A DNA stretch of 64,000 nucleotides from Cellulosimicrobium arenosum. GTDB lineage: Bacteria; Actinomycetota; Actinomycetes; Actinomycetales; Cellulomonadaceae. The translations under genes were made by a program, and so were the position numbers. Under the pieces are notes generated by a model, which was not told where the DNA came from, made no database searches, and was given only the letters and a program-made list of their open reading frames with translations. Positions 49,372 through 59,295 of this stretch are shown in pieces (positions within the stretch are counted from its first letter, which is position 1; the number at the start of each line of letters is the position of its first letter). Location: positions 248,001-312,000 of the forward strand of contig NZ_JACYHB010000001.1 of assembly GCF_014837295.1 (NCBI RefSeq). The letters run 5' to 3'.

Positions 49372-50223
49372 TCAGTCCGGCCGGTAGGTGCGGAAGATGG
49401 CGGTGCCCGGTAGGTAGGCGCCCCGCACGGGCCCCCAACCGCCCCACACCTGCGCGTTGTCGGCGGGCCACGCCGGCTCGACGACTCCGGTCAGCGCGAG
49501 TCCCGCGGCCACGACGTCGCGCACGTGGTCCCCGAGCGTGCGGTGGTACTCCGCGTACACGACGTGCCCGGCGGCGTCGGTCTCCACGTAGGGCCGACGG
49601 TCGAAGTAGGACCTGTCGGCGGTGAGGCCGCGCAGGCTCGGGTCGTCGGGGAACGACCACCGCACCGGGTGCGTCACCGAGAAGGTCCACGTCCCGCCGG
49701 GGCGCAGCACGCGCGCGACCTCGCGATGGATGCGCGCGGCGTCCGGCACGAAGGGGATCGCGCCGAACGACGTGAACGCGGCGTCGAACGTGCCGTCGGC
49801 GAACGGAAGGCTCCGGGCGTCGGCCTGGACGAGCGGGACGCGCGCACCCGTCTTGCGGTCGAGCGCCGCCGCCACGTCGAGCATGCCTGCCGACACGTCG
49901 GTCGCCACGACGTGCGCGCCCTGCCCCACCAGCCACCGTGAGCACTGCGCCCCGCCGGCGCCGACCTCGAGGACCCTGCGCCCGGTGACCTCTCCGAGCA
50001 GGCGCGCGTCCTTCTCGCGCAGGCCCTCGGGGCACCAGCAGAAGTCGGCGGCGCCGAGGAAGTCGCCGTGCTCCCCGGTGTACTCCTCGGCGTTCGCGTC
50101 CCACCACGACCGCCCCGCACGGCCTCCCTCGGCGTCGGGCACGTCGTGGTAGCCCGCGTGCGCCGTCCGCCCCAGCGCACTCGGGGGAGGTCCGGAGCCG
50201 TCCGACGGGAGCGAGGAGGTCAT
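49372..50223 (-). CDS. Class I SAM-dependent methyltransferase
   Basis: 283 residues. Rossmann SAM site: VLEVGAGGAQCSRWL (motif I), VVATDVSAGMLDVA, VQADARSLPFADGTFDAAF (motif II), VLRPGGTWTFSV (post II). N-terminal RSWWDANAEEYTGEHGDFL is common in actinobacterial small-molecule methyltransferases. ATG 50223 is preceded (minus strand) by few bases before the divergent pfkA promoter region. Convergent with polA. Substrate unknown. Confidence 0.88.
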   Translation of the reverse strand: MTSSLPSDGSGPPPSALGRTAHAGYHDVPDAEGGRAGRSWWDANAEEYTGEHGDFLGAADFCWCPEGLREKDARLLGEVTGRRVLEVGAGGAQCSRWLVGQGAHVVATDVSAGMLDVAAALDRKTGARVPLVQADARSLPFADGTFDAAFTSFGAIPFVPDAARIHREVARVLRPGGTWTFSVTHPVRWSFPDDPSLRGLTADRSYFDRRPYVETDAAGHVVYAEYHRTLGDHVRDVVAAGLALTGVVEPAWPADNAQVWGGWGPVRGAYLPGTAIFRTYRPD

Positions 50224-50377
50224 CCGGACATTGTGTGCCACGCCGTCGACGACCGGATGGCAGGACGGTGCGCGACCGGGGCGTCCTGTCTGACTAGGGT
50301 TGGTGCCGAACGCGGCGCCGCGGGGGCAGCGCCTCCCGTCGTGCCGGAGCTGCGCGGGCGACGACACGGAGGACCAG

Positions 50378-51403
50378 ATGCGCATCGGACTTCTCACGGG
50401 CGGCGGGGACTGCCCCGGGCTCAACGCGGCGATCCGCGCCGTGGTCAAGCAGGCGACGGGGGAGTACGGGCACACCGTCATCGGGTTCCGCAACGGGTGG
50501 CGCGGCGTCGTCGACGGGGACGTGCACCCGCTCGGGCGCCAGGACATCCGCAACGTGCTGCCCGTCGGGGGAACGCTCCTCGGCACGGCCCGCTTCCACC
50601 CGAGCACGGAGGACGGCAGCATGGACGCCGTCCTGACGACGTTCGAGGCCGAGCGTCTCGACGCGCTGATCTGCATCGGCGGCGACGGCACGCTGCACGC
50701 GGCGAGCCAGGTCGGCGAGGCGGGCGTTCCGATCGTCGCGATCCCCAAGACGATAGACAACGACGTCGAGGGCACGGACCTGTCGATCGGGTTCCACACC
50801 GCGGTCAACATCGCGACGGAGGCGATCGACCGCGTCCACACCACGGCGGAGAGCCACAACCGCGTGATGGTCGTCGAGGTGATGGGTCGCCACGCCGGGT
50901 GGATCGCGGTCAACGCGGGGATCGCGGGCGGCGCGGAGGTGGTGCTCGCGCCCGAGGAGCCGTTCGACATCGAGCAGGTGGTGAAGTTCCTGCGGCACCG
51001 GCACCGGGCGCACGCGAACTTCTCCATCGTGGTCGTCGCCGAGGGCGCCGTGCCGCGCGCGGGGTCCTCGATGAGCTTCACCCAGCAGCTCGGGAGGTTC
51101 GGCGAGATCGTGGCGGGCTCCGTCGGGGACCGCGTGAGCGCGGAGATCGCGGAGCGCACCGGCTTCGACACGCGGCTGACCGTGCTGGGTCATGTCCAGC
51201 GTGGCGGCGAGCCGACGCCGACCGACCGGATCCTCGGCAGCAGGTTCGGCGTGGCGGCCGTCGACGCGGTGGGCGCGGGGACGACCGGGGTGATGACCGC
51301 GCTGAGGGCGGAGCGGATCGAGCTGGTGCCCCTCGCCGACGTCGCGGGTCGGCCGAAGCGGGTCCCGGACGAGATGTTGCGCGTCGCGAAGGCGCTCGCC
51401 TGA
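50378..51403 (+). CDS. pfkA: 6-phosphofructokinase
   Basis: 341 residues. Group A PFK: TGGGDCPGLNAAIR, GGTLLGTAR, GGDGTLHAA, PKTIDNDVEGTD, MGRHAGWIA, LGHVQRGGEPTPTDR. Residue 104 is Gly and residue 124 is Lys. Gly104 favours ATP, while PPi enzymes carry Asp104 and Lys124, so this is the mixed type described for Streptomyces ATP-PFK (recalled, not checked). GGAGG 5 nt before ATG 50378. Confidence 0.94.
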   Translation: MRIGLLTGGGDCPGLNAAIRAVVKQATGEYGHTVIGFRNGWRGVVDGDVHPLGRQDIRNVLPVGGTLLGTARFHPSTEDGSMDAVLTTFEAERLDALICIGGDGTLHAASQVGEAGVPIVAIPKTIDNDVEGTDLSIGFHTAVNIATEAIDRVHTTAESHNRVMVVEVMGRHAGWIAVNAGIAGGAEVVLAPEEPFDIEQVVKFLRHRHRAHANFSIVVVAEGAVPRAGSSMSFTQQLGRFGEIVAGSVGDRVSAEIAERTGFDTRLTVLGHVQRGGEPTPTDRILGSRFGVAAVDAVGAGTTGVMTALRAERIELVPLADVAGRPKRVPDEMLRVAKALA

Positions 51404-51565
51404 CCTTCCCGTCGGGCCTCTCGGGGCGTGCCGCCGGCCGGCCCGCGGTCGCGCGCGCACGGCGTTGCCGTCGCGCGGTTGCACGCGTACGATGGACGGC
51501 GGTGCCTTGCGCCCACACATCCCTTGTCCCCCGACTTCCCTGTCCGCATCGGAGCATCGAACTCA

Positions 51566-53080
51566 ATGACCATCTCTACCCCCGCGAAGTCCGCACCTCA
51601 GGTCGCCGTCAACGACATCGGCACCGAGGAAGACTTCCTCGCCGCAGTCGACGCGACGATCAAGTACTTCAACGACGGCGACATCGTCGAAGGCACGATC
51701 GTCAAGGTGGACCGCGACGAGGTCCTTCTCGACATCGGCTACAAGACCGAGGGCGTCATCCCCTCCCGCGAGCTGTCCATCAAGCACGACGTGGACCCCG
51801 GTGAGGTCGTCAACGTCGGTGACGCCGTCGAGGCCCTCGTCCTCCAGAAGGAGGACAAGGAAGGCCGTCTGATCCTGTCCAAGAAGCGCGCGCAGTACGA
51901 GCGCGCCTGGGGCACGATCGAGAAGATCAAGGAAGAGGACGGCGTCGTCACCGGCACCGTCATCGAGGTCGTCAAGGGCGGTCTCATCCTCGACATCGGC
52001 CTGCGCGGCTTCCTGCCCGCCTCGCTCGTGGAGATGCGTCGTGTCCGCGACCTCCAGCCGTACGTCGGCAAGGAGATCGAGGCCAAGATCATCGAGCTCG
52101 ACAAGAACCGCAACAACGTGGTGCTCTCGCGTCGTGCGTGGCTCGAGCAGACGCAGTCCGAGGTCCGCTCCACCTTCCTGCAGACGCTGCAGAAGGGCCA
52201 GGTGCGCCCGGGCGTCGTCTCCTCGATCGTCAACTTCGGTGCGTTCGTGGACCTCGGCGGGGTCGACGGTCTCGTGCACGTCTCCGAGCTGTCCTGGAAG
52301 CACATCGACCACCCCTCCGAGGTCGTCGAGGTCGGCCAGGAGGTCACGGTCGAGGTCCTGGACGTCGACTTCGACCGCGAGCGCGTCTCGCTGTCGCTCA
52401 AGGCGACGCAGGAGGACCCGTGGCAGACGTTCGCTCGGACCCACGCGATCGGTCAGGTCGTGCCGGGCAAGGTCACCAAGCTCGTCCCGTTCGGTGCGTT
52501 CGTGCGCGTCGAGGACGGCATCGAGGGCCTCGTGCACATCTCCGAGCTCGCTGTCCGTCACGTCGAGCTGCCCGAGCAGGTCGTCAACGTCGGTGACGAG
52601 GTCTTCGTCAAGGTCATCGACATCGACCTCGAGCGTCGCCGCATCTCGCTGTCGCTCAAGCAGGCCAACGAGGGCATGGACCCGGAGTCCGAGGACTTCG
52701 ACCCCGCGCTGTACGGCATGGCGGCGGACTACGACGAGCAGGGGAACTACAAGTACCCCGAGGGCTTCGACCCCGAGACCAACGAGTGGCTCGAGGGCTT
52801 CGAGACCCAGCGCGAGGCGTGGGAGGCCGAGTACGCCAAGGCGCACGAGCGCTGGGAGGCGCACCGCCGCCAGGTCTCGGACGCCGTGAAGGCGGACCTG
52901 GACGCGGCGTCGGGCGACTCGGGCTCGTCGTCCTCCTCGTCGTCCAGCTCGTCGTCGTCCTCGTCGTCGAGCAGCAGCAGCGGCACGTCGTACTCCTCGG
53001 CCCCGCCGGCCGAGGCCGCCGGCACGCTCGCGTCGGACGAAGCTCTTGCCGCGCTCCGCGAGAAGCTCACCGGCAACTGA
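51566..53080 (+). CDS. rpsA: 30S ribosomal protein S1
   Basis: 504 residues. Four S1 RNA-binding domains (about 37-105, 122-188, 209-277, 294-362), recognisable by GDIVEGTIVKVDRDEVLLDIG, GVVTGTVIEVVKGGLILDIG (each split by eye) and the repeated FGAFV...GLVHxSEL. Then a helical region and a C-terminal Ser tract (19 consecutive serines, residues 454-472). The normal bacterial S1 tail is not poly-Ser. ATG 51566, upstream region AT-richer than average. Confidence 0.96.
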   Translation: MTISTPAKSAPQVAVNDIGTEEDFLAAVDATIKYFNDGDIVEGTIVKVDRDEVLLDIGYKTEGVIPSRELSIKHDVDPGEVVNVGDAVEALVLQKEDKEGRLILSKKRAQYERAWGTIEKIKEEDGVVTGTVIEVVKGGLILDIGLRGFLPASLVEMRRVRDLQPYVGKEIEAKIIELDKNRNNVVLSRRAWLEQTQSEVRSTFLQTLQKGQVRPGVVSSIVNFGAFVDLGGVDGLVHVSELSWKHIDHPSEVVEVGQEVTVEVLDVDFDRERVSLSLKATQEDPWQTFARTHAIGQVVPGKVTKLVPFGAFVRVEDGIEGLVHISELAVRHVELPEQVVNVGDEVFVKVIDIDLERRRISLSLKQANEGMDPESEDFDPALYGMAADYDEQGNYKYPEGFDPETNEWLEGFETQREAWEAEYAKAHERWEAHRRQVSDAVKADLDAASGDSGSSSSSSSSSSSSSSSSSSSGTSYSSAPPAEAAGTLASDEALAALREKLTGN

Positions 53081-53094
53081 CCGACCGGTCCTGA

Positions 53095-53129
53095 CGAAGG
53101 CCCGCCACCCTCCGGGTGGCGGGCCTTCG
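53095..53129 (+). terminator. rpsA terminator
   Basis: Perfect 16-bp stem (53095-53110 with 53114-53129) and a 3-nt TCC loop, 15 bp after the rpsA stop. The next 120 bp up to the convergent ABC gene hold nothing recognisable. Confidence 0.85.
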
Positions 53130-53248
53130 CCGTCCCCAGACCCACACCCTGTCGAGCATGCGCCTGCAGCCCGTCAGGAGCTCGCGTCGGGCGACAAGGA
53201 CATGCTCGGCGGGGGTGAGGCGCATGGTCGAGGTGAGCTGAGGTGTGG

Positions 53249-55153
53249 TCAGGGGGTGGGGAGGGGGGCTTCTGTGAACTGGGTGTTGTAGAGCTCCGCG
53301 TAGCGGCCTCCGCGGGCCAGCAGCTCGAGGTGCGTGCCGGTCTCGACCACGCGCCCTTCGTCGAGCACCACGACGAGGTCCGCGCCGCGCACCGTCGACA
53401 GACGGTGGGCGATGACCAGGGACGTCCGGCCGCGCAGCGCCTCGTCGAGCGCGGCCTGCACCGCGGTCTCGGAGGTCGAGTCCAGGTGCGCGGTCGCCTC
53501 GTCGAGCACGACGACGGCGGGTGCCTTGAGGAAGACGCGTGCGATCGCGAGGCGTTGGCGCTCCCCGCCGGAGAGCCGGTAGCCGCGGTCTCCGACGACC
53601 GTGTCCACGCCGGAGGGCAGCGCGGCGACGACGTCCCACACGTGGGCCCGTCGCAACGCGGCCTCGACGTCGTCGTCGGACGCGTCAGGGCGGGCGTAGC
53701 GCAAGTTCTCGGCGATGGTGTCGTGGAAGAGGTGCGCCTCCTGCGAGACGACGCCGACGGCGTCGCGCAGGCTCGCCTGGGTCACGTCCCGCAGGTCGCG
53801 GCCGGCGATCCGGACGCTGCCGCCGGTGGGGTCGTACATCCGGGTGACGAGCTGGGAGACCGTCGTCTTGCCGGCACCGGACGCGCCGACGAGCGCGACG
53901 GTCGCGCCGGCGGGGACTGCGAACGACACGTCGTGCAACGTGCTCGTCGTGCTGCCCGACGTCGGGGCGGCGACCGACTCGAGCGATGCCAGGGAGACCT
54001 CGGCGGCCGTGGGGTAGCGGAAGTGGACGTGGTCCAGCTCGAGCCCGGCGCCCGCGCGTGCGATGTCCGTGCCCAGGTCGTCTGCGTCCGAGGAGTCGGA
54101 CACCGACGGCTCGAGGTCGAGCACCTCGAGCACGCGCTCAAAGCTCACGAGGGCCGTCATCACGTCCACCTGGACGTTCGACATGGCCGCGAGCGGGCCG
54201 TACAGGCGCGTGAGGTACGCCGTGAGGGCGACGACCGTACCCACCGTCAGCGTCCCCGCGATCGCCATGACGCCACCCAGGCCGTAGACGATCGCCACCG
54301 CGACGGAGGCGACGACGGTCAGCCCGACGCGGAACACGGTGCCGTACATCGCCTGGCGGACGCCGATGTCGCGGACGCGCCGTGCCTGCGCCGCGAAGTG
54401 CTCCGACTCGCGCGACGGCTCGCCGAAGATCTTCACGAGGTGGGCGCCCGCGACGTTGAACCGCTCGTTCATCGTCTGTGCCGCGTCGGCGTTGAGCTCG
54501 TAGCTCTCACGCGTGATCGCGGAGAGCTTCTTGCCCACGTGGCGTGCCGGCAGGACGAACACGGGCAGCAGCGTCAGCGCCAGGAGCGTCAGCTGCCACG
54601 ACATCGACAGCATCGCCGCGAGGACGAACACGACCGTGAGCAGGTTCGAGAAGAGGTTCGAGAGCGTCGAGGTGAACGCCTGCTGCGCACCGAGCACGTC
54701 GCCGTTCAACCGCTGGACGAGCGCGCCCGTGCGTGTGCGTGCGAAGAAGGCGAGCGGCATGCGCTGGACGTGGTCGAAGACCGCGGTCCGCAGGTCGACG
54801 ATCAGGCCCTCGCCGATCCGGGTGGAGAACCATCGCTGTGCCACCCCGAGGCCACCCGACAGGACGGCGAGGCCCGCGACCACGAGCGAGAGGGAGATCA
54901 CGACGTCGGACCTGCCCACGGAGATCCCGTCGTCGATGATGCGCTGGAACAGCAACGGGGTGAGAGCGCCGGCCGCGGCGTCGAGCGAGATGAGCCCGAG
55001 GAACACGGCGAGCTGGGCGCGGTACGGGCGTGCGAACTCCAGGACGCGGCGCAGCGTGCCGCGGGCCAGCCGTCGCCGTGTCACGGAAGAGTCCTGGCGG
55101 TAGGAGCGCAGCCCGGGGCCGCCTCCCGCCATCGAGTGCGAGGTGAACGTCAC
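53249..55153 (-). CDS. ABC exporter (multidrug-type half transporter)
   Basis: 634 residues. Membrane domain with six helices (about 30-320), NBD with Walker A GASGAGKTT, Q-loop VVSQEAHLFHDT, signature LSGGERQRLAI, Walker B VVVLDEATAHLD and switch IAHRLSTV: complete sites, so probably a homodimer. I prefer GTG 55153, which has GGAGGT 4 nt upstream (minus strand), over ATG 55213: the longer start would place the operator palindrome inside the gene. It is divergent from a MarR regulator, which likely represses it. Confidence 0.9.
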   Translation of the reverse strand: MTFTSHSMAGGGPGLRSYRQDSSVTRRRLARGTLRRVLEFARPYRAQLAVFLGLISLDAAAGALTPLLFQRIIDDGISVGRSDVVISLSLVVAGLAVLSGGLGVAQRWFSTRIGEGLIVDLRTAVFDHVQRMPLAFFARTRTGALVQRLNGDVLGAQQAFTSTLSNLFSNLLTVVFVLAAMLSMSWQLTLLALTLLPVFVLPARHVGKKLSAITRESYELNADAAQTMNERFNVAGAHLVKIFGEPSRESEHFAAQARRVRDIGVRQAMYGTVFRVGLTVVASVAVAIVYGLGGVMAIAGTLTVGTVVALTAYLTRLYGPLAAMSNVQVDVMTALVSFERVLEVLDLEPSVSDSSDADDLGTDIARAGAGLELDHVHFRYPTAAEVSLASLESVAAPTSGSTTSTLHDVSFAVPAGATVALVGASGAGKTTVSQLVTRMYDPTGGSVRIAGRDLRDVTQASLRDAVGVVSQEAHLFHDTIAENLRYARPDASDDDVEAALRRAHVWDVVAALPSGVDTVVGDRGYRLSGGERQRLAIARVFLKAPAVVVLDEATAHLDSTSETAVQAALDEALRGRTSLVIAHRLSTVRGADLVVVLDEGRVVETGTHLELLARGGRYAELYNTQFTEAPLPTP

Positions 55154-55210
55154 GAGTACCTCCGTGGGGTGCGGCGTCGTCGCTTCGGGTGCGCGCGGGG
55201 CGTGAGAGAG

Positions 55211-55233
55211 CATAGTGAGCCTAGCTCACTATG
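55211..55233. promoter_or_regulatory. Perfect palindromic operator between ABC exporter and MarR gene
   Basis: 23 bp: arms CATAGTGAGC and GCTCACTATG around a CTA centre, each base of the arms matching. It sits 57 bp upstream of the chosen ABC start and 41 bp upstream of the MarR start. Typical size and symmetry for a MarR-family dimer site. Confidence 0.8.
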
Positions 55234-55274
55234 GTGGTCGTCCGGCACTCTTCGATCGCCGGTACGCTCAGGGC

Positions 55275-55730
55275 GTGACGATCGACACGACGTCGGGAGC
55301 GCCTGACGACGCGACGGAGTTCCTGTCCCTGCTCCACGCCGCGCTGCACGCGGTGCGGCGCGAGGCGGGCGAACGACTCGAGCCCGAGGGGACCACGCCG
55401 GGTCAGTTTCGCCTGCTGCGCCATCTCGCGCACTGCGACGGCCCGTGCCGGCTCGGTGCCGTCGCCGGTGCGCTGGACGTCACCCCCCGTTCGGTGACGA
55501 CGAAGGTCGACGACGCGGAGGCCGACGGACTGGTCCGCCGGCTGCCCGACCCGCTCGACCGCAGGGCGACGCTCGTCGAGCTCACCGCTGCCGGCAGGGA
55601 CCTCGTCGCGCGGGTGTCGACGGCACGGTCCTCGGGGGCAGACGCGCTCCTGGACCACCTCGGGGCCGGTGACCGAGCGGAGCTCCTGCGTCTCCTGCGT
55701 CTGGTCCTCGCGTCGTCCCGCCGTTCCTGA
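55275..55730 (+). CDS. MarR family transcriptional regulator
   Basis: 151 residues, GTG start 7 nt after a -10-like TACGCT (55263-55268), thus leaderless. Winged-helix domain: TPGQFRLLRHLAHCDGPCRLGAVAGALDVTPRSVTTKVDDAEADGLVRRLPDPLDRRATLVELTAAG is seen in pieces as helices, recognition helix (TPRSVTTKVDDAE) and wing (DPLDRRATLVEL). Helices at both ends form the dimer interface. Expected to repress itself and the divergent exporter through the palindrome between them; the ligand is unknown. Confidence 0.9.
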   Translation: MTIDTTSGAPDDATEFLSLLHAALHAVRREAGERLEPEGTTPGQFRLLRHLAHCDGPCRLGAVAGALDVTPRSVTTKVDDAEADGLVRRLPDPLDRRATLVELTAAGRDLVARVSTARSSGADALLDHLGAGDRAELLRLLRLVLASSRRS

Positions 55731-55789
55731 CCGGGAACGGCGGACCGTCGCCCGCGGCACGCCACGCGCGGGACTGGCAGGATGGGACC

Positions 55790-56431
55790 ATGTTCCGCAT
55801 CGGTCTGACCGGAGGGATCGCGGCCGGCAAGTCCGTCGCGCTCGAACGACTCGGCGAGCTGGGGGCGGTGGCGATCGACTACGACGTCCTCGCCCGTGAG
55901 GCGGTGGCGCCGGGCACCGTGGGGCTCGACGAGGTGGTCCAGCTGTTCGGCACCGACGTCCTGACCGCCGACGGGACGCTGGACCGCGCATCGCTGGGCC
56001 GGACGGTGTTCGCCGACGACGCGGCACGCGCTGCTCTCAACGCGGTGGTCCATCCCGAGGTGCGACGGCTCGCCGCCGAGCGCGAGGCCGCGGCCGCCGT
56101 GGCCGACCCGCGGGCCGTCGTCGTGCACGACGTCCCCCTGCTCGTGGAGACCGCGGACCCGGCCCGGTTCCACCTGGTGGTGGTCGTGGAGGCGCCGGAG
56201 CCGGTTCGCCTCGAGCGGCTGACGCTGGGGCGCGGGCTGACGGAGGACGAGGCTCGCGCTCGGATCGCGGCCCAGGCCGACGCAGCAGCGAGAGCGGCCG
56301 TCGCAGACGTCGTGCTCGACGGCGGCGGCCCCGTGCCCGCCCTCCGTGACCAGGTCGACGAGCTGTGGGCACGGCTGCGCGCCGAGGTCGACGCGGAGGC
56401 GGTCGCCGAGGCGGAGGAGCACGAGGGATGA
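55790..56431 (+). CDS. coaE: Dephospho-CoA kinase
   Basis: 213 residues. Last step of CoA synthesis. P-loop GLTGGIAAGKS, substrate motif DYDVLAREAVAPGT, HPEVRR, and VHDVPLLVET. A -10-like AGGATG just upstream suggests a leaderless ATG. The C-terminal GrpB-like domain found in mycobacterial CoaE is absent. Overlaps the next gene by 4 bp. Confidence 0.94.
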   Translation: MFRIGLTGGIAAGKSVALERLGELGAVAIDYDVLAREAVAPGTVGLDEVVQLFGTDVLTADGTLDRASLGRTVFADDAARAALNAVVHPEVRRLAAEREAAAAVADPRAVVVHDVPLLVETADPARFHLVVVVEAPEPVRLERLTLGRGLTEDEARARIAAQADAAARAAVADVVLDGGGPVPALRDQVDELWARLRAEVDAEAVAEAEEHEG

Positions 56432-57048
56432 GCGTCCTCGTGAGCGGGTTCGACCCGTTCGGGGACGACGCGACCAACCCCTCGTGGGACGTCGCACGGC
56501 TCCTGGGCGAGCGAGGTCCCGAGCTCGTCGGCACCGACGTCGTCGCCGTGCGCCTGCCCGTCACCTTCGCCGGCGCCTGGCCGATCCTGTGCGCGGCGGT
56601 GCGCGCGCACGCGCCGGACGTCGTCCTCGCTCTCGGCCTCGCGGCCGGGAGCACGCAGGTGCGTCTCGAGCGGGTGGCGATCAACGTCGCCGATGCGCGC
56701 AGACCGGACAACGACGGCGCCGCCCCCGTCGACGCGCCGGTCGTCGACGGCGGTCCGGTCGCCTACTGGTCGGGCCTTCCGCTCAAGGCCGCTCTCGTCG
56801 CGCTGCGAGAGCTCGAGGTGCCCGCGACCGTGTCCGCGACGGCCGGGACCTACGTGTGCAACGCGACCTTCTACGCGCTCATGCACCACGTCGCCACGGC
56901 CGGGCTCTCGTCGCGCGCCGGGTTCGTCCACGTGCCGCGCGCGACGGACCTCGCGCTCGAGGACCAGGTGCGGGCCGTCGCCCAGGTCGCGCGGCTCGCG
57001 CGCACGGGCGCAGCCGAACCCGTGCTCGCGGCCGGCGCCGAGAGCTGA
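56428..57048 (+). CDS. pcp: Pyroglutamyl-peptidase I
   Basis: 206 residues. Peptidase family C15, removes N-terminal pyroglutamate. Catalytic triad motifs: VRLERVAINVADAR (Glu), GTYVCNATFY (nucleophile Cys), GFVHVP (His). N-terminal VLVSGFDPFGDDATNPSW is the family's start. ATG overlaps the coaE stop. Confidence 0.92.
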   Translation: MSVLVSGFDPFGDDATNPSWDVARLLGERGPELVGTDVVAVRLPVTFAGAWPILCAAVRAHAPDVVLALGLAAGSTQVRLERVAINVADARRPDNDGAAPVDAPVVDGGPVAYWSGLPLKAALVALRELEVPATVSATAGTYVCNATFYALMHHVATAGLSSRAGFVHVPRATDLALEDQVRAVAQVARLARTGAAEPVLAAGAES

Positions 57049-57122
57049 GACCGGCGCCGGCCACCGCAGCCCGCCGCCCCGGCACACGACATGATGTCGG
57101 TGGTGCGGCGTAGCGTGGTGGT

Positions 57123-59231
57123 ATGCGCCCAGTGACCGACCTGCAGCGAACCGTCGCGCCCTTCGAGGTGGTCTCGGAGTACACGCCGTCGGGCGACCAG
57201 CCCACGGCGATCGACGACCTCTCCCGGCGCATCCGGGCCGGGGAGAAGGACGTGACGCTGCTGGGTGCGACGGGGACCGGGAAGTCGGCGACGACGGCCT
57301 GGATGATCGAGCAGCTGCAGCGACCCACCCTCGTGATGGCGCCCAACAAGACGCTCGCCGCCCAGCTCGCGACGGAGTTCCGCGAGCTGCTGCCCCACAA
57401 CGCCGTCGAGTACTTCGTCTCGTACTACGACTACTACCAGCCCGAGGCGTACATCGCGCAGACGGACACCTACATCGAGAAGGACTCGTCCATCAACGAC
57501 GAGGTCGAGCGGCTGCGCCACTCCGCGACGTCGTCCCTGCTCACGCGGCGCGACGTCATCGTCGTGGCCTCGGTGTCGTGCATCTACGGGCTCGGCACCC
57601 CCCAGGAGTACGTCGACCGCATGGTGCGCCTCGACGTGGGCATGCAGGTGGAGCGCGACGACCTGCTGCGCCAGTTCGTCACCATGCAGTACTCCCGCAA
57701 CGACCTGGCGTTCACCCGGGGTACGTTCCGCGTCCGCGGGGACACCGTGGAGATCATCCCGGTCTACGAGGAGCTGGCCATCCGGATCGAGTTCTTCGGC
57801 GACGAGATCGAGTCGATCCAGACGCTGCACCCTCTGACGGGAGACGTCGTCCGGTCCGAGCAGAGCATGCACGTGTTCCCCGCGACGCACTACGTCGCCG
57901 GGCCCGAGCGGATGGAGCGCGCGATCTCGTCGATCGAGACGGAGCTCACCGGGCGACTGGAGGAGCTAGAGAACCAGAACAAGCTGCTCGAGGCGCAGCG
58001 GCTGCGCATGCGCACCACCTACGACATCGAGATGATGCGCCAGATCGGCTCGTGCTCGGGCATCGAGAACTACTCCCGGCACATCGACGGGCGCGAGCCC
58101 GGGACCGCACCGAACACGCTGCTGGACTACTTCCCGGAGGACTTCCTCCTCGTCATCGACGAGTCGCACGTGACCGTGCCGCAGATCGGCGCGATGTTCG
58201 AGGGCGACATGTCTCGCAAGCGCTCGCTCGTGGACCACGGGTTCCGGCTGCCGAGCGCGATGGACAACCGCCCGCTGCGCTGGGAGGAGTTCGTCGAGCG
58301 CATCGGGCAGACGGTCTACCTCTCCGCGACGCCCGGCAAGTACGAGCTGTCGATGTCCGACGGCGTGGTGGAGCAGATCATCCGCCCCACGGGGCTCGTG
58401 GACCCCGAGGTCGTGGTCAAGCCCACGACCGGCCAGATCGACGACCTCCTCCACGAGATCCGTGAGCGGGCCGAGCGCAACGAGCGGGTCCTGGTGACGA
58501 CCCTGACCAAGAAGATGGCCGAGGACCTCACGGACTACCTCCTGGAGAAGGATGTGCGCGTGCGCTACCTCCACTCGGAGGTCGACACCCTGCGCCGCGT
58601 CGAGCTGCTGCGCGAGCTCCGGCTCGGCGAGTACGACGTGCTGGTGGGCATCAACCTGCTCCGCGAGGGCCTCGACCTGCCCGAGGTGTCGCTCGTCGCG
58701 ATCCTCGACGCCGACAAGGAGGGCTTCCTGCGCTCGCCCACGTCGCTGATCCAGACGATCGGCCGCGCGGCGCGCAACGTCTCGGGGCAGGTGCACATGT
58801 ACGCCGACAAGATCACGGTGGCGATGGCCGCGGCGATCGAGGAGACGGACCGGCGGCGCGAGAAGCAGGTCGCCTACAACCTCGAGAACGGCGTCGACCC
58901 GATGCCGCTGCGCAAGAAGATCTCCGACGTCACCGACATGCTGGCCCGCGAGGACGTCGACACCGCCGAGCTGCTCGCCGGCGGCTACCGGCAGCCCGGG
59001 AAGGGCGCCAAGAGCAAGGGATCGGTCGCCGGCGGCCTCAAGGAGGGCGCCACCTCCGGCAATCGGCTCGCGGTCGGGGCGGCCAGCGACCTGGCCCAGC
59101 TCATCCAGGAGCTCAGCGACCAGATGCACGCCGCCGCCGGCGAGCTGCAGTTCGAGCTCGCCGCCCGTCTGCGGGACGAGATCGGCGGGCTCAAGAAGGA
59201 GCTCCGGCAGATGCAGGCGGCGACCGCCTGA
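57123..59231 (+). CDS. uvrB: UvrABC system protein B
   Basis: 702 residues. Nucleotide-excision repair helicase-like damage-verifying subunit. Walker [11 protein letters not shown], beta-hairpin region [17 protein letters not shown] (Walker B), helicase motifs [36 protein letters not shown] (in pieces), IGRAARN, and a C-terminal UVR domain ([18 protein letters not shown]) that binds UvrC. -10-like TAGCGT just upstream of ATG. UvrA begins 3.6 kb downstream. Confidence 0.97.
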   Translation: MRPVTDLQRTVAPFEVVSEYTPSGDQPTAIDDLSRRIRAGEKDVTLLGATGTGKSATTAWMIEQLQRPTLVMAPNKTLAAQLATEFRELLPHNAVEYFVSYYDYYQPEAYIAQTDTYIEKDSSINDEVERLRHSATSSLLTRRDVIVVASVSCIYGLGTPQEYVDRMVRLDVGMQVERDDLLRQFVTMQYSRNDLAFTRGTFRVRGDTVEIIPVYEELAIRIEFFGDEIESIQTLHPLTGDVVRSEQSMHVFPATHYVAGPERMERAISSIETELTGRLEELENQNKLLEAQRLRMRTTYDIEMMRQIGSCSGIENYSRHIDGREPGTAPNTLLDYFPEDFLLVIDESHVTVPQIGAMFEGDMSRKRSLVDHGFRLPSAMDNRPLRWEEFVERIGQTVYLSATPGKYELSMSDGVVEQIIRPTGLVDPEVVVKPTTGQIDDLLHEIRERAERNERVLVTTLTKKMAEDLTDYLLEKDVRVRYLHSEVDTLRRVELLRELRLGEYDVLVGINLLREGLDLPEVSLVAILDADKEGFLRSPTSLIQTIGRAARNVSGQVHMYADKITVAMAAAIEETDRRREKQVAYNLENGVDPMPLRKKISDVTDMLAREDVDTAELLAGGYRQPGKGAKSKGSVAGGLKEGATSGNRLAVGAASDLAQLIQELSDQMHAAAGELQFELAARLRDEIGGLKKELRQMQAATA

Positions 59232-59295
59232 CACGGGGACGTGCGGTCGAGTCGCGGGGCGTACCGGTCCGGATGGCCTATGCTGGCTGTTCGTT

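Noticed and set aside
53130-53248. Possible small gene between rpsA terminator and ABC exporter
   Set aside because: Open frames here have no ribosome site, no domain and fall between convergent genes.
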